DNA of 64,000 nucleotides from Bacteroidia bacterium (GCA_027493955.1 JAOSJT010000001.1:4450552-4514551), one strand, 5' to 3'; shown: positions 54,504 to 62,968, counted from the stretch's first letter. Numbers and translations are program-made. The notes: generated by a model from the letters alone, not told the origin.

Positions 54504-55027
54504 AGCGCGACATCATCAACCCGCAAATGAAGGTCGGTGATTTGCTGGATCAGTATCCCGAGCTCGAGGAGACGCTTATTAGTATCGCGCCGGCCTTCAG
54601 CAAACTGAAAAATCCCGTCCTGCGCCGCACAATCGCCAGGGTGGCAACCCTGCAACAGGCCGCGCTCACCGGCAACGTCCCGGTCCATGAGGTGGTGAAT
54701 ACTCTGCGAACCGCTGCGGGGCAGACAAAGGATGACGACGCATCTCAAAGCCCAATCGCGGCGCGTGATGCAGAGTCCGTTCCGGCCTGGTTGAGCGGGG
54801 CGACGGAGCGCGTTGAGTTCGACGCGCGTCCCGTGCTCGCTTCAGGCGCACATCCGCTTCAGGAGGTGTTCGCGCGTCTGCAGCAGCTCCCGCAAGGCGC
54901 CGTACTCGATCTGATTACGCCGTTCTATCCCGCACCGCTGGTGGACGCCGTGCGCGGGAAGGGCTGGGATGCCATCCACACAGAACGAGGGAAGGACCTG
55001 TTCGTCACCACCATCGGGCGCCCCTGA
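54500..55027 (+). CDS. DUF1858 plus DUF2249 protein
   Basis: A 175-aa protein. DUF1858 at about 1-65 (INPQMKVGDLLDQYPELEET, ISIAPAFSKLKNPVLRRTIA, VATLQQAALTGNVPVHEVVN), the small helical domain also found at the N-terminus of RIC/ScdA-type iron-sulfur repair proteins. DUF2249 at about 105-175 (EFDARPVLASGAHPLQEVFA, GAVLDLITPFYPAPLVDAVR, KGWDAI...ERGKDLFVTTI), a SirA/TusA-like fold. The two are joined by a flexible linker. Its ATG overlaps the DUF438 stop, so the pair is translated together; such pairs recur in nitrogen-oxide metabolism loci. Exact function is not known. Confidence 0.88.
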   Translation: MKRDIINPQMKVGDLLDQYPELEETLISIAPAFSKLKNPVLRRTIARVATLQQAALTGNVPVHEVVNTLRTAAGQTKDDDASQSPIAARDAESVPAWLSGATERVEFDARPVLASGAHPLQEVFARLQQLPQGAVLDLITPFYPAPLVDAVRGKGWDAIHTERGKDLFVTTIGRP

Positions 55028-55261
55028 ACTCCCGAAGTCGTACGATGACCGAGCTTGCGGCACGAAACAGAAGGGCCCGAAACCGAAACCTGCGTCATCT
55101 GATGTCCTGCGTCCCAGGATCACAGATGACGCGTTCGTCTCCGTCTGCTCGGTTCCGATGTGCTTCACCGCCTCGGTTTGCATCTCCCTCGCACACGAAC
55201 TAGATTTCCATGTTCACATCCGACCGTGCATAATTTTTTATCCAAACTGGAGAACTGAGGT

Positions 55262-55849
55262 ATGAAACGGACAATACCATTTCTGCTCGCCGCTGCGGCG
55301 ATAGTGCTCTGCGTCATGCTCGGCGCGTGCTCGGAAGACGAGAGCACCGTGCAACCTAAAGCGGATCCGGATTATTTCCCGTTTTCACGTTCCATGACGT
55401 GGACGTACAAAACCAACGTGCTCGCGGACTTCGGCTATCCGGAAACAACGCTGGACATGAAAATCGATACGCTCACGTCGGCAAAGGGTGTGCATCACTG
55501 GATATGGGTGCGCATCCCGGCGTTTCCGGATTGGGCGCCACTGTTCGCGGTACTCGACAGCGGTAACGTGGTGTACTCCATCGGTGACCATCCTCCCGAG
55601 GAAGCTATCGCGCTATTCCGGCACAGATACCAGGCGGGTGAAGCCGTGAGCGAAACGATAACCGTGCAGGGCAAATCCTACAACACTCTGCGCTACGAGC
55701 TCACGGTGGAACCCGAAGGGAAGGTCACCTGGTGGTTCGCCGACGGTATCGGACTTGTAAAAGAGTACAGTGAGGATGGAATCAGTATCTTCTCCGGCGA
55801 CATGATCAGTGGTGTTGCGCTCACGGAACTGGTGTCATACAAGAAATGA
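55262..55849 (+). CDS. Lipoprotein of unknown function
   Basis: A 195-aa protein with lipoprotein signal MKRTIPFLLAAAAIVLCVML ending in lipobox LGA-C (Cys23). The mature part, starting SEDESTVQPKADPDYFPFSR, is beta-rich with repeated strands (SMTWTYKTNVLADFGYPETT, YELTVEPEGKVTWWFADGIG, GLVKEYSEDGISIFSGDM). The 'F-P-x-x-x-x-x-W-x-Y' start and the 'F-A-x-G-I-G-L-V-K' end are familiar from many surface lipoproteins of this phylum. No function can be assigned. ATG 55262. Confidence 0.8.
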   Translation: MKRTIPFLLAAAAIVLCVMLGACSEDESTVQPKADPDYFPFSRSMTWTYKTNVLADFGYPETTLDMKIDTLTSAKGVHHWIWVRIPAFPDWAPLFAVLDSGNVVYSIGDHPPEEAIALFRHRYQAGEAVSETITVQGKSYNTLRYELTVEPEGKVTWWFADGIGLVKEYSEDGISIFSGDMISGVALTELVSYKK

Positions 55850-56059
55850 CGGCGCCTCCTTCCGTACCCGCCGCTGTCGCGGGAAAGCGAGAGTAAGACA
55901 TCCTGGCATCCGCCCCGCATCGCGTTGTGCTACCCGCCACTGTGGACGACGGATAGTCCTGCAACGCCGAGAACGCGTGCAGGGATGCGGAAAGCGAATG
56001 GACTTGCTTTCCTCGCTGGGAATCGTACTTTAGCTGTAATGCACTTTATGGATACCGCC

Positions 56060-57457
56060 ATGCCAGTACGATTGAATTTCACGAACAGAACCTTCTGTAT
56101 CGCGGTAGTATTTGCCGTAGCAGTGCTGCCGGCAACTCTCTTGTCGCAACAGGACCAAAAACTCAGAATGGACGTGGATCTGGCGTCCTTCCGCTTCGGC
56201 GCGGATACCTCCTTCGTCGAGCTGTACTATGCCTTCCCGCGATCGGCGCTCACTTTCTCGTATGAGGAAGGTGTCTATCGCGGGGCCGCACTTATGCACG
56301 CGATACTGCGTTCGCAGGACAGGGACGAAGATCCCGTACTCAAGGCCTGGCGGGTGCCCGTGCAGTTGCAGGATACTGCCAATCTCGAGCAACGCTCGCT
56401 CATCGGACGCGTAAATTTTCTGCTGAAACCCGGGCGCTACAATATCACCGTGATCGGCAGGGATGAGCATCAGGCGGCGCTGTCGGACAGTGTTGCGATG
56501 TTGTATGAAGTCCGTGGCTTCGGACCGAAGAATCCGCTGTTCAGCGACATTGAGCTGGCCTCGTCCATCGAACGCGCCGAGGAGGACGCGGCGAATATTT
56601 TCTACAAGAACACGCTCGAAGTGATTCCCAACCCGGCTCTGCTCTACGGAAAGCAATTGCCGAACGTACTGTACTATGCGGAATTGTACAACGGCGACCT
56701 CGAACATTTCATGGTCAAAAGTGAAATCGTCAGCTCGTACGGCAAGACCATGATCAGCACCGCCAAGAAGCGCAGCGGCAAACATCCGTCCCGTGTCGAG
56801 GTCGGATCACTCAACACCAGTACGCTTCCGTCGGGGGTGTACACGTTGATTCTCTCCCTTGGTGATACTACAGGACAGATGAAGCTTTCGCAAAGCAAGA
56901 TGTTCTATGTGTTCAATCCCGACATTCCGCTCGATACCGCCGCCGCGGTGGCTGTCGCCGATCTCATTGCCGCGGAATTTACCGCTATGAGCGAATCGGA
57001 GCTCGACGATCAGTTCGCCATGGCGACGTACATCTGCTCAAAAGATGAGCGGAACATCTGGAAATCCCTCTCCGGAGCGGAGCCGAAGAAGAAATTCCTG
57101 ACCAAGTTCTGGCGTGATCGCGATCCCGACTACAGCACACCGAGCAACGAGGCCTACGATGTGTACAAGCAACTCATTGCGGCGGCGAACGAACAATTCC
57201 GTACCGCGTACCGCAAGGGTTGGAAGTCCGACCGCGGACGCGTCTTCATTCTGTACGGACCGCCCGATTATGTGGAGCGACGGTCGAATGAATCGGACAT
57301 GAAGCCTCATGAGATCTGGCGGTATGACAACATTGAAGGGGGTGTGGAGTTCGTGTTCGTCGATCGGGGTGGCTTCAACGATTACGAGCTCGTGCATTCC
57401 ACCAAACGCAATGAGATCAGCAATGAGGATTGGCAGCGCAACGCGTCCACACGCTGA
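56060..57457 (+). CDS. GWxTD-domain secreted protein
   Basis: Exported 465-aa protein; the N-terminus MPVRLNFTNRTFCIAVVFAV plus AVLPATLLSQ is a signal peptide. The N-terminal 300 residues are beta-rich (DLASFRFGADTSFVELYYAF, PGRYNITVIGRDEHQAALSD). The C-terminal GWxTD domain is clear: FLTKFWRDRDPDYSTPSNEA, YRKGWKSDRGRVFILYGPPD (GWKSD in place of GWKTD), PHEIWRYDNIEGGVEFVFVD. GWxTD proteins are common in Ignavibacteria, Caldithrix and Gemmatimonadetes and have no assigned role. Start ambiguous among ATG 56039, 56048 and 56060; none has a strong ribosome-binding site. It lies 15 bp upstream of the acyltransferase gene, so likely the same operon. Confidence 0.85.
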   Translation: MPVRLNFTNRTFCIAVVFAVAVLPATLLSQQDQKLRMDVDLASFRFGADTSFVELYYAFPRSALTFSYEEGVYRGAALMHAILRSQDRDEDPVLKAWRVPVQLQDTANLEQRSLIGRVNFLLKPGRYNITVIGRDEHQAALSDSVAMLYEVRGFGPKNPLFSDIELASSIERAEEDAANIFYKNTLEVIPNPALLYGKQLPNVLYYAELYNGDLEHFMVKSEIVSSYGKTMISTAKKRSGKHPSRVEVGSLNTSTLPSGVYTLILSLGDTTGQMKLSQSKMFYVFNPDIPLDTAAAVAVADLIAAEFTAMSESELDDQFAMATYICSKDERNIWKSLSGAEPKKKFLTKFWRDRDPDYSTPSNEAYDVYKQLIAAANEQFRTAYRKGWKSDRGRVFILYGPPDYVERRSNESDMKPHEIWRYDNIEGGVEFVFVDRGGFNDYELVHSTKRNEISNEDWQRNASTR

Positions 57458-57472
57458 TCGGGAATTGTTTCC

Positions 57473-58387
57473 TTGAAATCTACCGTGGAGTATCTGTTTT
57501 TCGCGGGTGTGGCACGCCTCGTGCAAGCGCTTCCGTTGCACGCGGTGCGCGCCATCGCGGGCTGGCTGGGTGCGGGCTTGTTTCGTTTCTTTCCCATGAG
57601 GAAGGCTTTGACGCTCATGCAGTTGCGCACGGCTTTTCCGGAAAAAGACGAGGCGGAAATCCGGAGCATCGCGCGGGGAAGCTACGTGAATCTCATCACC
57701 ACGATTTTCGAGCTGATGTGGACGCCGCGGCTGACCGAAGATATCATCGCCCGGGAAGTGCGTGTACGTGATGCGGAGCTCTTTGACCATGTTCTGCGAA
57801 GGGGTCAGGGTGTGGTCCTGATGTCGGGGCATTTCGGAAACTGGGAGTGGCTTTCTACCGGCACCGCGCGTGTGTTCGGACATCCCTATACCGTCGTCGT
57901 CCATCCCATCCACAATCCATCGGTGGACGCATTGGTGGAGCATTGGCGTACGATCCACGGCAATCGCGTCGTTCCGATGGGGGTCGCTATTCGTGAGATA
58001 GTACGGACGCTCAGGGAGCGGGGCGTCGTCGCGATGGTCGCGGACCAGAGTGGTCCCAGCGGTGCATACTATGTACGCTTGTTCGGCAGGTACGCCGCTA
58101 CGTACGAAGGACCCGCTGTGTTTGCGTTGAAAACCGGCGCACCGATCATGATGGGATTCGCCTACCGGCAGGCGGACGGACATTATGAAGTGATGATCGA
58201 GGAGATCCCGACGCAGGATCTGAAAGGTGCAAGCGAGGAGAATCTGCGTGAACTCACCCGCCGTCATGTCCGGGTGCTTGAGCGCGAGATACGAGAGCAC
58301 CCCGATCACTGGCTCTGGCAGCACAAGCGGTGGAAGCATACGCCGCATGAAGGAAGTATCCTCATAGAAGATCCGCCGGAGCTGTAA
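57473..58387 (+). CDS. Lysophospholipid/lipid A acyltransferase (LpxL/HtrB family)
   Basis: Inner-membrane acyltransferase (304 aa) that adds a secondary fatty acyl chain to lipid A precursors. An N-terminal hydrophobic stretch (YLFFAGVARLVQALPLHA) and the catalytic HX4E motif HFGNWEW near residue 120 are followed by the conserved segment VRTLRERGVVAMVADQS, GPAVFALKTGAPIMMGFAYR and the C-terminal HPDHWLWQHKRWK typical of LpxL/LpxM. The start is TTG at 57473, because no ATG gives the full N-terminus; this makes the exact start less certain. It overlaps the heptosyltransferase start by one base (TAATG). Confidence 0.92.
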   Translation: MKSTVEYLFFAGVARLVQALPLHAVRAIAGWLGAGLFRFFPMRKALTLMQLRTAFPEKDEAEIRSIARGSYVNLITTIFELMWTPRLTEDIIAREVRVRDAELFDHVLRRGQGVVLMSGHFGNWEWLSTGTARVFGHPYTVVVHPIHNPSVDALVEHWRTIHGNRVVPMGVAIREIVRTLRERGVVAMVADQSGPSGAYYVRLFGRYAATYEGPAVFALKTGAPIMMGFAYRQADGHYEVMIEEIPTQDLKGASEENLRELTRRHVRVLEREIREHPDHWLWQHKRWKHTPHEGSILIEDPPEL

Positions 58388-59400
58388 TGGATGTGTTAAT
58401 CATTCAGACCGCGTTCGCCGGCGACCTCGTGTTGACCACCCCATTAATGCAGGCCTGCGCCGACACACTGCCGGATGCCGTGATCGATGTGCTGTGCATC
58501 CCGTCTACCGCAGGGCTGTTGAAGAATCACCCTATGCTTCGCGAGGTCATTGCCTACGATAAACGTGGAGGCGAACGCATGGCTTCCGTGATGCGCATGC
58601 TGTCGCGGCGTTCCTACGACATCTGTCTCACACCGCACAGATCCATGCGCAGCGCCATACTTGCACGCTCCTCCCGCGCCCGGGTGCGCGTGAGTTTTGA
58701 CAGGTCGGCGGGCGGCCCCCTGCATACCCATCGCGTGGTGTACGACAGAAAAGCGCATGAAGTCCGAAGGAATCTCTCCCTGCTTACCGCGCTCGGTATC
58801 TCCCCGCATCCGGACACCCCGCCAAGACTCTATCCATCCGAAGATGACGCGATGCAGGTGCGCGAGATCATCGGTCGTCTCGGTGGGCGACCTGTTGTCT
58901 GTCTCGCTCCTGGCTCGGTGTGGCCCACGAAGCGCTGGACCGAACATGGGTTCGCCGATCTCGCCTCGGCGTTGCTCTCCACACATTCGGTCGTCCTCCT
59001 CGGCGGTGCCGATGATCGCGTCCTCTGTAGCCGTATTGTCGCCCGCGTGGAAGACGCACGCTGCATTTCGCTGGCTGGTGAACTGTCGTATCTGGCCTCC
59101 GCCGCCTTGCTCCGCGAGGCGGATGCGCTTGTCAGCAACGACAGCGCTCCCGTGCACATCGCTTCAGCGGTATCCACTCCCGTCGTGGAAATATTCGGTG
59201 CCACCTCTCCCGCGTTCGGTTTCACGCCGTTTGCGGTACCTCACCGCATCGTCGAGCTGGAGGGACTTCCCTGCAAGCCCTGCGGCATTCATGGAAGCAT
59301 CCGCTGCCCCGAAGGGCACTTCTCCTGCATGAAAGATCTTTCCGTCGAGAAGGTTTACGGAGCGCTGATGGAGTTGCTCCGGTCCACCCGCGAGCGGTAG
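58387..59400 (+). CDS. Glycosyltransferase family 9, LPS heptosyltransferase (WaaF-like)
   Basis: Cytoplasmic GT-B enzyme (337 aa) that transfers a heptose to the lipopolysaccharide inner core. N-terminal IIQTAFAGDLVLTTPLMQAC, the donor-site motif LAPGSVWPTKRWTEHGFADL near residue 175, then NDSAPVHIASAVSTPVVEIF and GATSPAFGFTPF, all typical of RfaF/WaaF. Four cysteines in the C-terminal loop (LPCKPCGIHGSIRCPEGHFS) match the metal-like cluster of this subgroup. Heptosyltransferase II is most likely, but I cannot fix the exact linkage. The TAG stop is followed at once by a GAGCAGAGAGC repeat. Confidence 0.92.
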   Translation: MDVLIIQTAFAGDLVLTTPLMQACADTLPDAVIDVLCIPSTAGLLKNHPMLREVIAYDKRGGERMASVMRMLSRRSYDICLTPHRSMRSAILARSSRARVRVSFDRSAGGPLHTHRVVYDRKAHEVRRNLSLLTALGISPHPDTPPRLYPSEDDAMQVREIIGRLGGRPVVCLAPGSVWPTKRWTEHGFADLASALLSTHSVVLLGGADDRVLCSRIVARVEDARCISLAGELSYLASAALLREADALVSNDSAPVHIASAVSTPVVEIFGATSPAFGFTPFAVPHRIVELEGLPCKPCGIHGSIRCPEGHFSCMKDLSVEKVYGALMELLRSTRER

Positions 59401-59402
59401 GG

Positions 59403-59440
59403 GAGCAGAGAGCAGAAAGCAGAGAGCAGTGAGCATGCTC
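59403..59440. repeat. Short AGAGAGC-type array after waaF-like gene
   Basis: Units GAGCAGA, GAGCAGA, AAGCAGA, GAGCAGT, GAGCATG follow the stop codon by 2 bp. An inverted copy of the same motif (CATGCTCTCTGCTC) is at 59557-59570, so about 115 bp are flanked by inverted arms. Confidence 0.85.
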
Positions 59441-59556
59441 ATACGGTACGAGCGTCCGTATAGCATGCTATATCCGCTGCCAGGCTCCTGTGTGTATCCC
59501 AGACCTCCCGCCTACTGAGCTGAGGCACTTGTACGATTATCGCACTACCGCACGGA

Positions 59557-59580
59557 CATGCTCTCTGCTCTTGGCTCTCC
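59557..59580. repeat. Inverted AGAGAGC-type arm
   Basis: CATGCTCTCTGCTCTTGGCT, reverse complement of the 59403-59440 motif with one substitution cluster. Together with it this frames a possible hairpin or small non-autonomous element. Confidence 0.7.
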
Positions 59581-59652
59581 CCGCCTGCGCCAAATCAAAT
59601 TATTGAGATACCGAAGCGCTGTGGAATGGCTTCGGGGGGCAGGCGCGCTCCG

Positions 59653-59955
59653 CTACTCCGCAGCCTTGGCGGTGGGTGTCGGAGAGGTCGTGCTTGACGC
59701 GGCGGGTGGCGCGGTACTCGCGGAGGCGCTGTCCGAAGCGGTGGAGGTTGAGGACGCTGTGCTCGATCCGGTTTTTTTGTAATCAGTGAGATAGAAACCG
59801 CTGCCTTTGAAGACCAGTCCGGCACCCGCACCGATGAGCCGCTGCAGAGCGTCCACACCGCAGGAAGGGCAGGTCACGAGCGCGTCGTCGCGCATGGATT
59901 GAAAAGCTTCAAAACGATGATCGCAAGCTTTGCAGGCGTAATCATACGTTGGCAT
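59653..59955 (-). CDS. FmdB-family zinc-ribbon protein
   Basis: A 100-aa protein with the FmdB zinc ribbon: MPTYDYACKACDHRFEAFQS, then LVTCPSCGVDALQRLIGAGA. Two CxxC pairs bind zinc. After FKGSGFYLTDYKK the tail is a low-complexity Ser/Thr/Ala/Pro run to the C-terminus, unusual in length but common for the family. Regulatory or ribosome-associated roles have been suggested for FmdB; none is certain. Start ATG 59955. Confidence 0.9.
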   Translation of the reverse strand: MPTYDYACKACDHRFEAFQSMRDDALVTCPSCGVDALQRLIGAGAGLVFKGSGFYLTDYKKTGSSTASSTSTASDSASASTAPPAASSTTSPTPTAKAAE

Positions 59956-60028
59956 GGATATGAACCTCGGGTAAATGCTGAATGTGATGCATGGTTTGTT
60001 TGATGCCGCGAAGTCGGAAGCGTCGCCG

Positions 60029-60505
60029 TTAACCGAATTTTCTTTTCAGTTCGCGCACGACCACCGCCGGCACAAATTCTGAAACATCGGTATGGTGCCT
60101 GGCGAGTTCCCGAACGATCGAGGAATTCAGGTAGGTGAATTTTTCATGCGGCATGAGAAATACTGTCGCCAGATCGCTCGCAAGCTTGCGGTTCATCAAC
60201 GCCATCTGGAACTCATACTCGAAATCGGAGACGGCACGCAAGCCGCGCACAAGTGCAACGGCACCCTTAGCGCGCGCATAGTCCACGATGAGACCGGTAA
60301 AAACGTCCACCTCCACTCCGTCGAGATGTGCGGCGGCTTCGCGAATCATTGCGACGCGCTCATCGGTGGTGAACAAAGGGGCTTTGGACGAATTAACCGC
60401 TACGGTGATGATGACGCGGTCGAACAAGCCCAGCGCCCGCTCGATGACGTCGAAATGTCCGAAGGTGATGGGATCGAAAGACCCCGGATAGACAGCGATT
60501 TTCAT
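60029..60505 (-). CDS. coaD: Phosphopantetheine adenylyltransferase CoaD
   Basis: Fourth step of coenzyme A synthesis (158 aa, usual length). T/HxGH motif region YPGSFDPITFGHFDVIERAL, NSSKAPLFTTDERVAMIREA, the substrate segment VALVRGLRAVSDFEYEFQMA, MNRKLASDLATVFLMPHEKF and YLNSSIVRELARHHTDVSEF. In the first motif the sequence is T-F-G-H, so the catalytic His is present. The ATG overlaps the rsmD stop (ATGA), a classic rsmD-coaD pair. Confidence 0.97.
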   Translation of the reverse strand: MKIAVYPGSFDPITFGHFDVIERALGLFDRVIITVAVNSSKAPLFTTDERVAMIREAAAHLDGVEVDVFTGLIVDYARAKGAVALVRGLRAVSDFEYEFQMALMNRKLASDLATVFLMPHEKFTYLNSSIVRELARHHTDVSEFVPAVVVRELKRKFG

Positions 60506-61059
60506 TCCATTTCTCCTGCATCTGCGCGTAGAAACGTGAGGGTGGTGCTTCCGTAATTGCGCGCCGTATCCATGGTGAGTCCGGAAACTCCCGGCAGCAC
60601 AACATCACTCCGGTGTTCGATGACCGCCAACGCAGCCGGTCCGGAGAGAAGCTGCGAGATGCCCGAAAGGAGGGCAAAATACTTGTTGTAATCATACGGC
60701 GGATCGGCGAACACAAGATCAAAGCGCGCAACGGCACGGGAAAGCCAGGACTCTGCCGGAGCACAGACGACCTCGGTACATTTCTCGAGACCCAGCATCT
60801 GTAGGTTTTCCCGCAGGAGATCCGTATTGCGTCGGTCGCGTTCAACAAACACGGTATGTAACACCCCGCGGCTCAGCGCTTCGATGCCGAGACTGCCCGA
60901 GCCCGCGAACAGATCGCACACACGTAGCATACTCCAGTCCTGTCTGCTTTCCAGCATGGAAAACAACGCTTCGCGCACTCTGTCCGTCGTCGGGCGAAAC
61001 GTGGCCTTGGCCGGTACGCGAAGCCGGCGCCCGCCCAGCTCGCCGGCGATAATTCTCAT
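60502..61059 (-). CDS. rsmD: 16S rRNA (guanine966-N2)-methyltransferase RsmD
   Basis: SAM-dependent methyltransferase of the small ribosomal subunit (185 aa). MRIIAGELGGRRLRVPAKAT and RPTTDRVREALFSMLESR are the family N-terminus. The SAM motif is LRVCDLFAGSGSLGIEALSR, then VFVERDRRNTDLLRENLQML, and the catalytic DLVFADPPYDYNKY (DPPY). Start ATG 61059 follows the PilM-like stop with overlap; the frame is open upstream to 61170. Usual pairing with coaD downstream. Confidence 0.95.
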   Translation of the reverse strand: MRIIAGELGGRRLRVPAKATFRPTTDRVREALFSMLESRQDWSMLRVCDLFAGSGSLGIEALSRGVLHTVFVERDRRNTDLLRENLQMLGLEKCTEVVCAPAESWLSRAVARFDLVFADPPYDYNKYFALLSGISQLLSGPAALAVIEHRSDVVLPGVSGLTMDTARNYGSTTLTFLRADAGEME

Positions 61060-61970
61060 GCCAAACCCAGCACTGCGGCCGCCGCCGCGACATCGAATAC
61101 GCTCGCATCGTCCGAGCGTGAATTTGCTCTGAAGATTTCCTCCGCACCGGGATCGGTGACCGGTACGCAACGCGATACCTGCGTGTGCAGCAAGCCGCCC
61201 ATGGCGTCGCCGACGTGCGCCGAATAACCCGGTCCGAAGCAGTACACATTGTCCAGCGGTCCGACCGCGATGCTCTCGATAAGATGCAGCGCCTGCGCCG
61301 CGTACTGCTGCCTGTAGCTCACCGGTCCGATACGGAAACCATTGTACACCGACCCATGATAGACTCCGGCGCTGCAGTATGACGCGAACATCCCCAGCAC
61401 CGCAAGACCGTCCGATGTGTACTTCGGATAGCGCAAACGGACGAGATTTTCCATGACGAAATGATCGATATCGATGGCCGCGATATCGAAGGTGAGATGC
61501 GAAAATACACTGTTAAGGAAATGCACCAGCGACTGCGGCAGAGCCACGACCAGCGCCGATGGGTGCGCTCCTTCGCGCCGTATGGGGTGCGATAACACAC
61601 TCATCGCGGTGTCGTCGGCGAAGCCCATCAGGGTCCGGCATTCCCATTCCAGTTGCGCTGTTCGCTCCGCTTCCGGGACAGATACATCCAGAGGCAGTGT
61701 TGCGACCAGCGGGAGATCGGATGGGAGCACAAGCGACACCGCCGGCGCGTAGACGTTGCTCGCCGTCAAAGCCCGGACGAGATCCGAGATGAACATCTTC
61801 GCCAGCTCCCGGTCGAAAGGCAAATCGAAGATGCGGGTCGATGCGAAATCCGCTTCCGTCTCATACACATCAGCACGCAGGACCACCGTATGGTGGTCCT
61901 GCTTCTGGAGTTCGACGAGCCGAAAGCAATTTCCGGCGATCTCAAGACCGATATGGTGTGCGACATTCAT
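61056..61970 (-). CDS. PilM-like protein (actin-fold type)
   Basis: A 304-aa protein whose opening HIGLEIAGNCFRLVELQKQD and layout resemble PilM/PilM_2, the cytoplasmic actin-like platform protein of type IV pilus and type II secretion machines. Later blocks are LVLPSDLPLVATLPLDVSVP, AIDIDHFVMENLVRLRYPKY and LGMFASYCSAGVYHGSVYNG. The usual PilN/PilO/PilP genes are not adjacent; instead a pilin-like one-span gene precedes it by 24 bp. It may be a diverged or partial system, or another ASKHA protein. The stop overlaps the rsmD start. Confidence 0.6.
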   Translation of the reverse strand: MNVAHHIGLEIAGNCFRLVELQKQDHHTVVLRADVYETEADFASTRIFDLPFDRELAKMFISDLVRALTASNVYAPAVSLVLPSDLPLVATLPLDVSVPEAERTAQLEWECRTLMGFADDTAMSVLSHPIRREGAHPSALVVALPQSLVHFLNSVFSHLTFDIAAIDIDHFVMENLVRLRYPKYTSDGLAVLGMFASYCSAGVYHGSVYNGFRIGPVSYRQQYAAQALHLIESIAVGPLDNVYCFGPGYSAHVGDAMGGLLHTQVSRCVPVTDPGAEEIFRANSRSDDASVFDVAAAAAVLGLA

Positions 61971-61994
61971 GCCACGCTGCCGTACGCCTCGTTC

Positions 61995-62459
61995 TCACTG
62001 CTCCCATGAGGCTTTGTTGTGGTCATCCGGGTTGGTGATGGAACTGATGCTTCCGAAACCGTCGGGATCCACAATCTGATAACGCTTGATGGCGGAAGTG
62101 TCGTCAATGGAAATCTCATACGGCAGACGCTTGAGAGGCGAGAGCCGCAGGGAGTCGAAGGAGAAGGCCGAAATGTACAGCTTCGTGAAGAGACTGTCGC
62201 GCCGTCCCTCGGAGATATCATTCTGAATAAAGTGCATCAGCGTGTCGATATTGTTGGTATATCGCTGCTTCGCATTGAAAAACTCAATTTCAGCCGAACG
62301 AAGCGCTGACATGCGGGCACGGGATTCCCACTTCATGTCGTCCTTGAACCGGAGTTCCTGACCGGGGGACCAGATCACCCACCAGAGGGCGGCGGTCAGA
62401 CCGACGATTACGACGACGAGGACGATGTCAACGATTCCAAATGGCTGTTTGTGTGCCAT
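61995..62459 (-). CDS. Pilin/pseudopilin-like one-span membrane protein
   Basis: A 154-aa protein of unknown function. Hydrophobic N-terminal helix at about 7-30 (FGIVDIVLVVVIVGLTAALW) after a short basic-ish leader (MAHKQP), followed by a segment rich in charged residues (RSAEIEFFNAKQRYTNNIDT) that resembles the alpha-helical stem of type IV pilins and pseudopilins. It lacks the conserved prepilin cleavage Gly/Phe-Glu motif, so it is not a standard pilin. Position next to the PilM-like and ComEA-like genes supports a link to DNA uptake or secretion, by inference. Confidence 0.6.
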   Translation of the reverse strand: MAHKQPFGIVDIVLVVVIVGLTAALWWVIWSPGQELRFKDDMKWESRARMSALRSAEIEFFNAKQRYTNNIDTLMHFIQNDISEGRRDSLFTKLYISAFSFDSLRLSPLKRLPYEISIDDTSAIKRYQIVDPDGFGSISSITNPDDHNKASWEQ

Positions 62460-62494
62460 GCATGCCTCCAGAGTTGTGCAGTACTGCCTGCGTG

Positions 62495-62968
62495 TTATTC
62501 TACAGTAATCAGATGTCGCATTTTTTCGAACTTCTTTTCACCGATCGAGGGCACGTTCATGATGTCTTCGGGTCGGCTGAATCGTCCATGCGCTGTGCGC
62601 CAGGTGACAATTTTCGTCGCGGTGGCTTCTCCGACCCCGGGGAGGGACTGAAGCTCGGCCGCTCCGGCTGTGTTGATGTTCACAGTGCCGCCAGTGCGCT
62701 TCGTGCCGCTGTTCGCCACTGTGGTGCTTGTGCGATGCGGCGTTCTTGTGCTGTCCGTGGCGGCCATTTCCGGTAACGAGGCACGCTGCGCAAACAACGA
62801 GTCATGCTTCGCGAATTCAGCCCGATAATCAGGACCGGGCTGCGGCGGCTGCCGGAACGCGGACAGGGCAATGCCGAACAGTATCGCGGCGCCGAGAAAC
62901 AGGGCGACTGCCGCTTCGTTTCGTGTGAAACCGGCGCGGTGTGCGAGAGATATCAGGGATTTCCACAT
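62495..62968 (-). CDS. ComEA-like helix-hairpin-helix DNA-binding protein
   Basis: A 157-aa protein with a membrane-anchoring segment at about 15-38 (NEAAVALFLGAAILFGIALS) and a C-terminal helix-hairpin-helix pair (TVNINTAGAAELQSLPGVGE, ATKIVTWRTAHGRFSRPEDI, VPSIGEKKFEKMRHLITVE). ComEA binds incoming DNA in natural transformation; many genomes carry such small HhH proteins without a full competence set. Start ATG 62968 has GGTGAG 6 nt upstream; GTG 62977 is the alternative. It lies 35 bp upstream of the pilin-like gene. Confidence 0.88.
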   Translation of the reverse strand: MWKSLISLAHRAGFTRNEAAVALFLGAAILFGIALSAFRQPPQPGPDYRAEFAKHDSLFAQRASLPEMAATDSTRTPHRTSTTVANSGTKRTGGTVNINTAGAAELQSLPGVGEATATKIVTWRTAHGRFSRPEDIMNVPSIGEKKFEKMRHLITVE

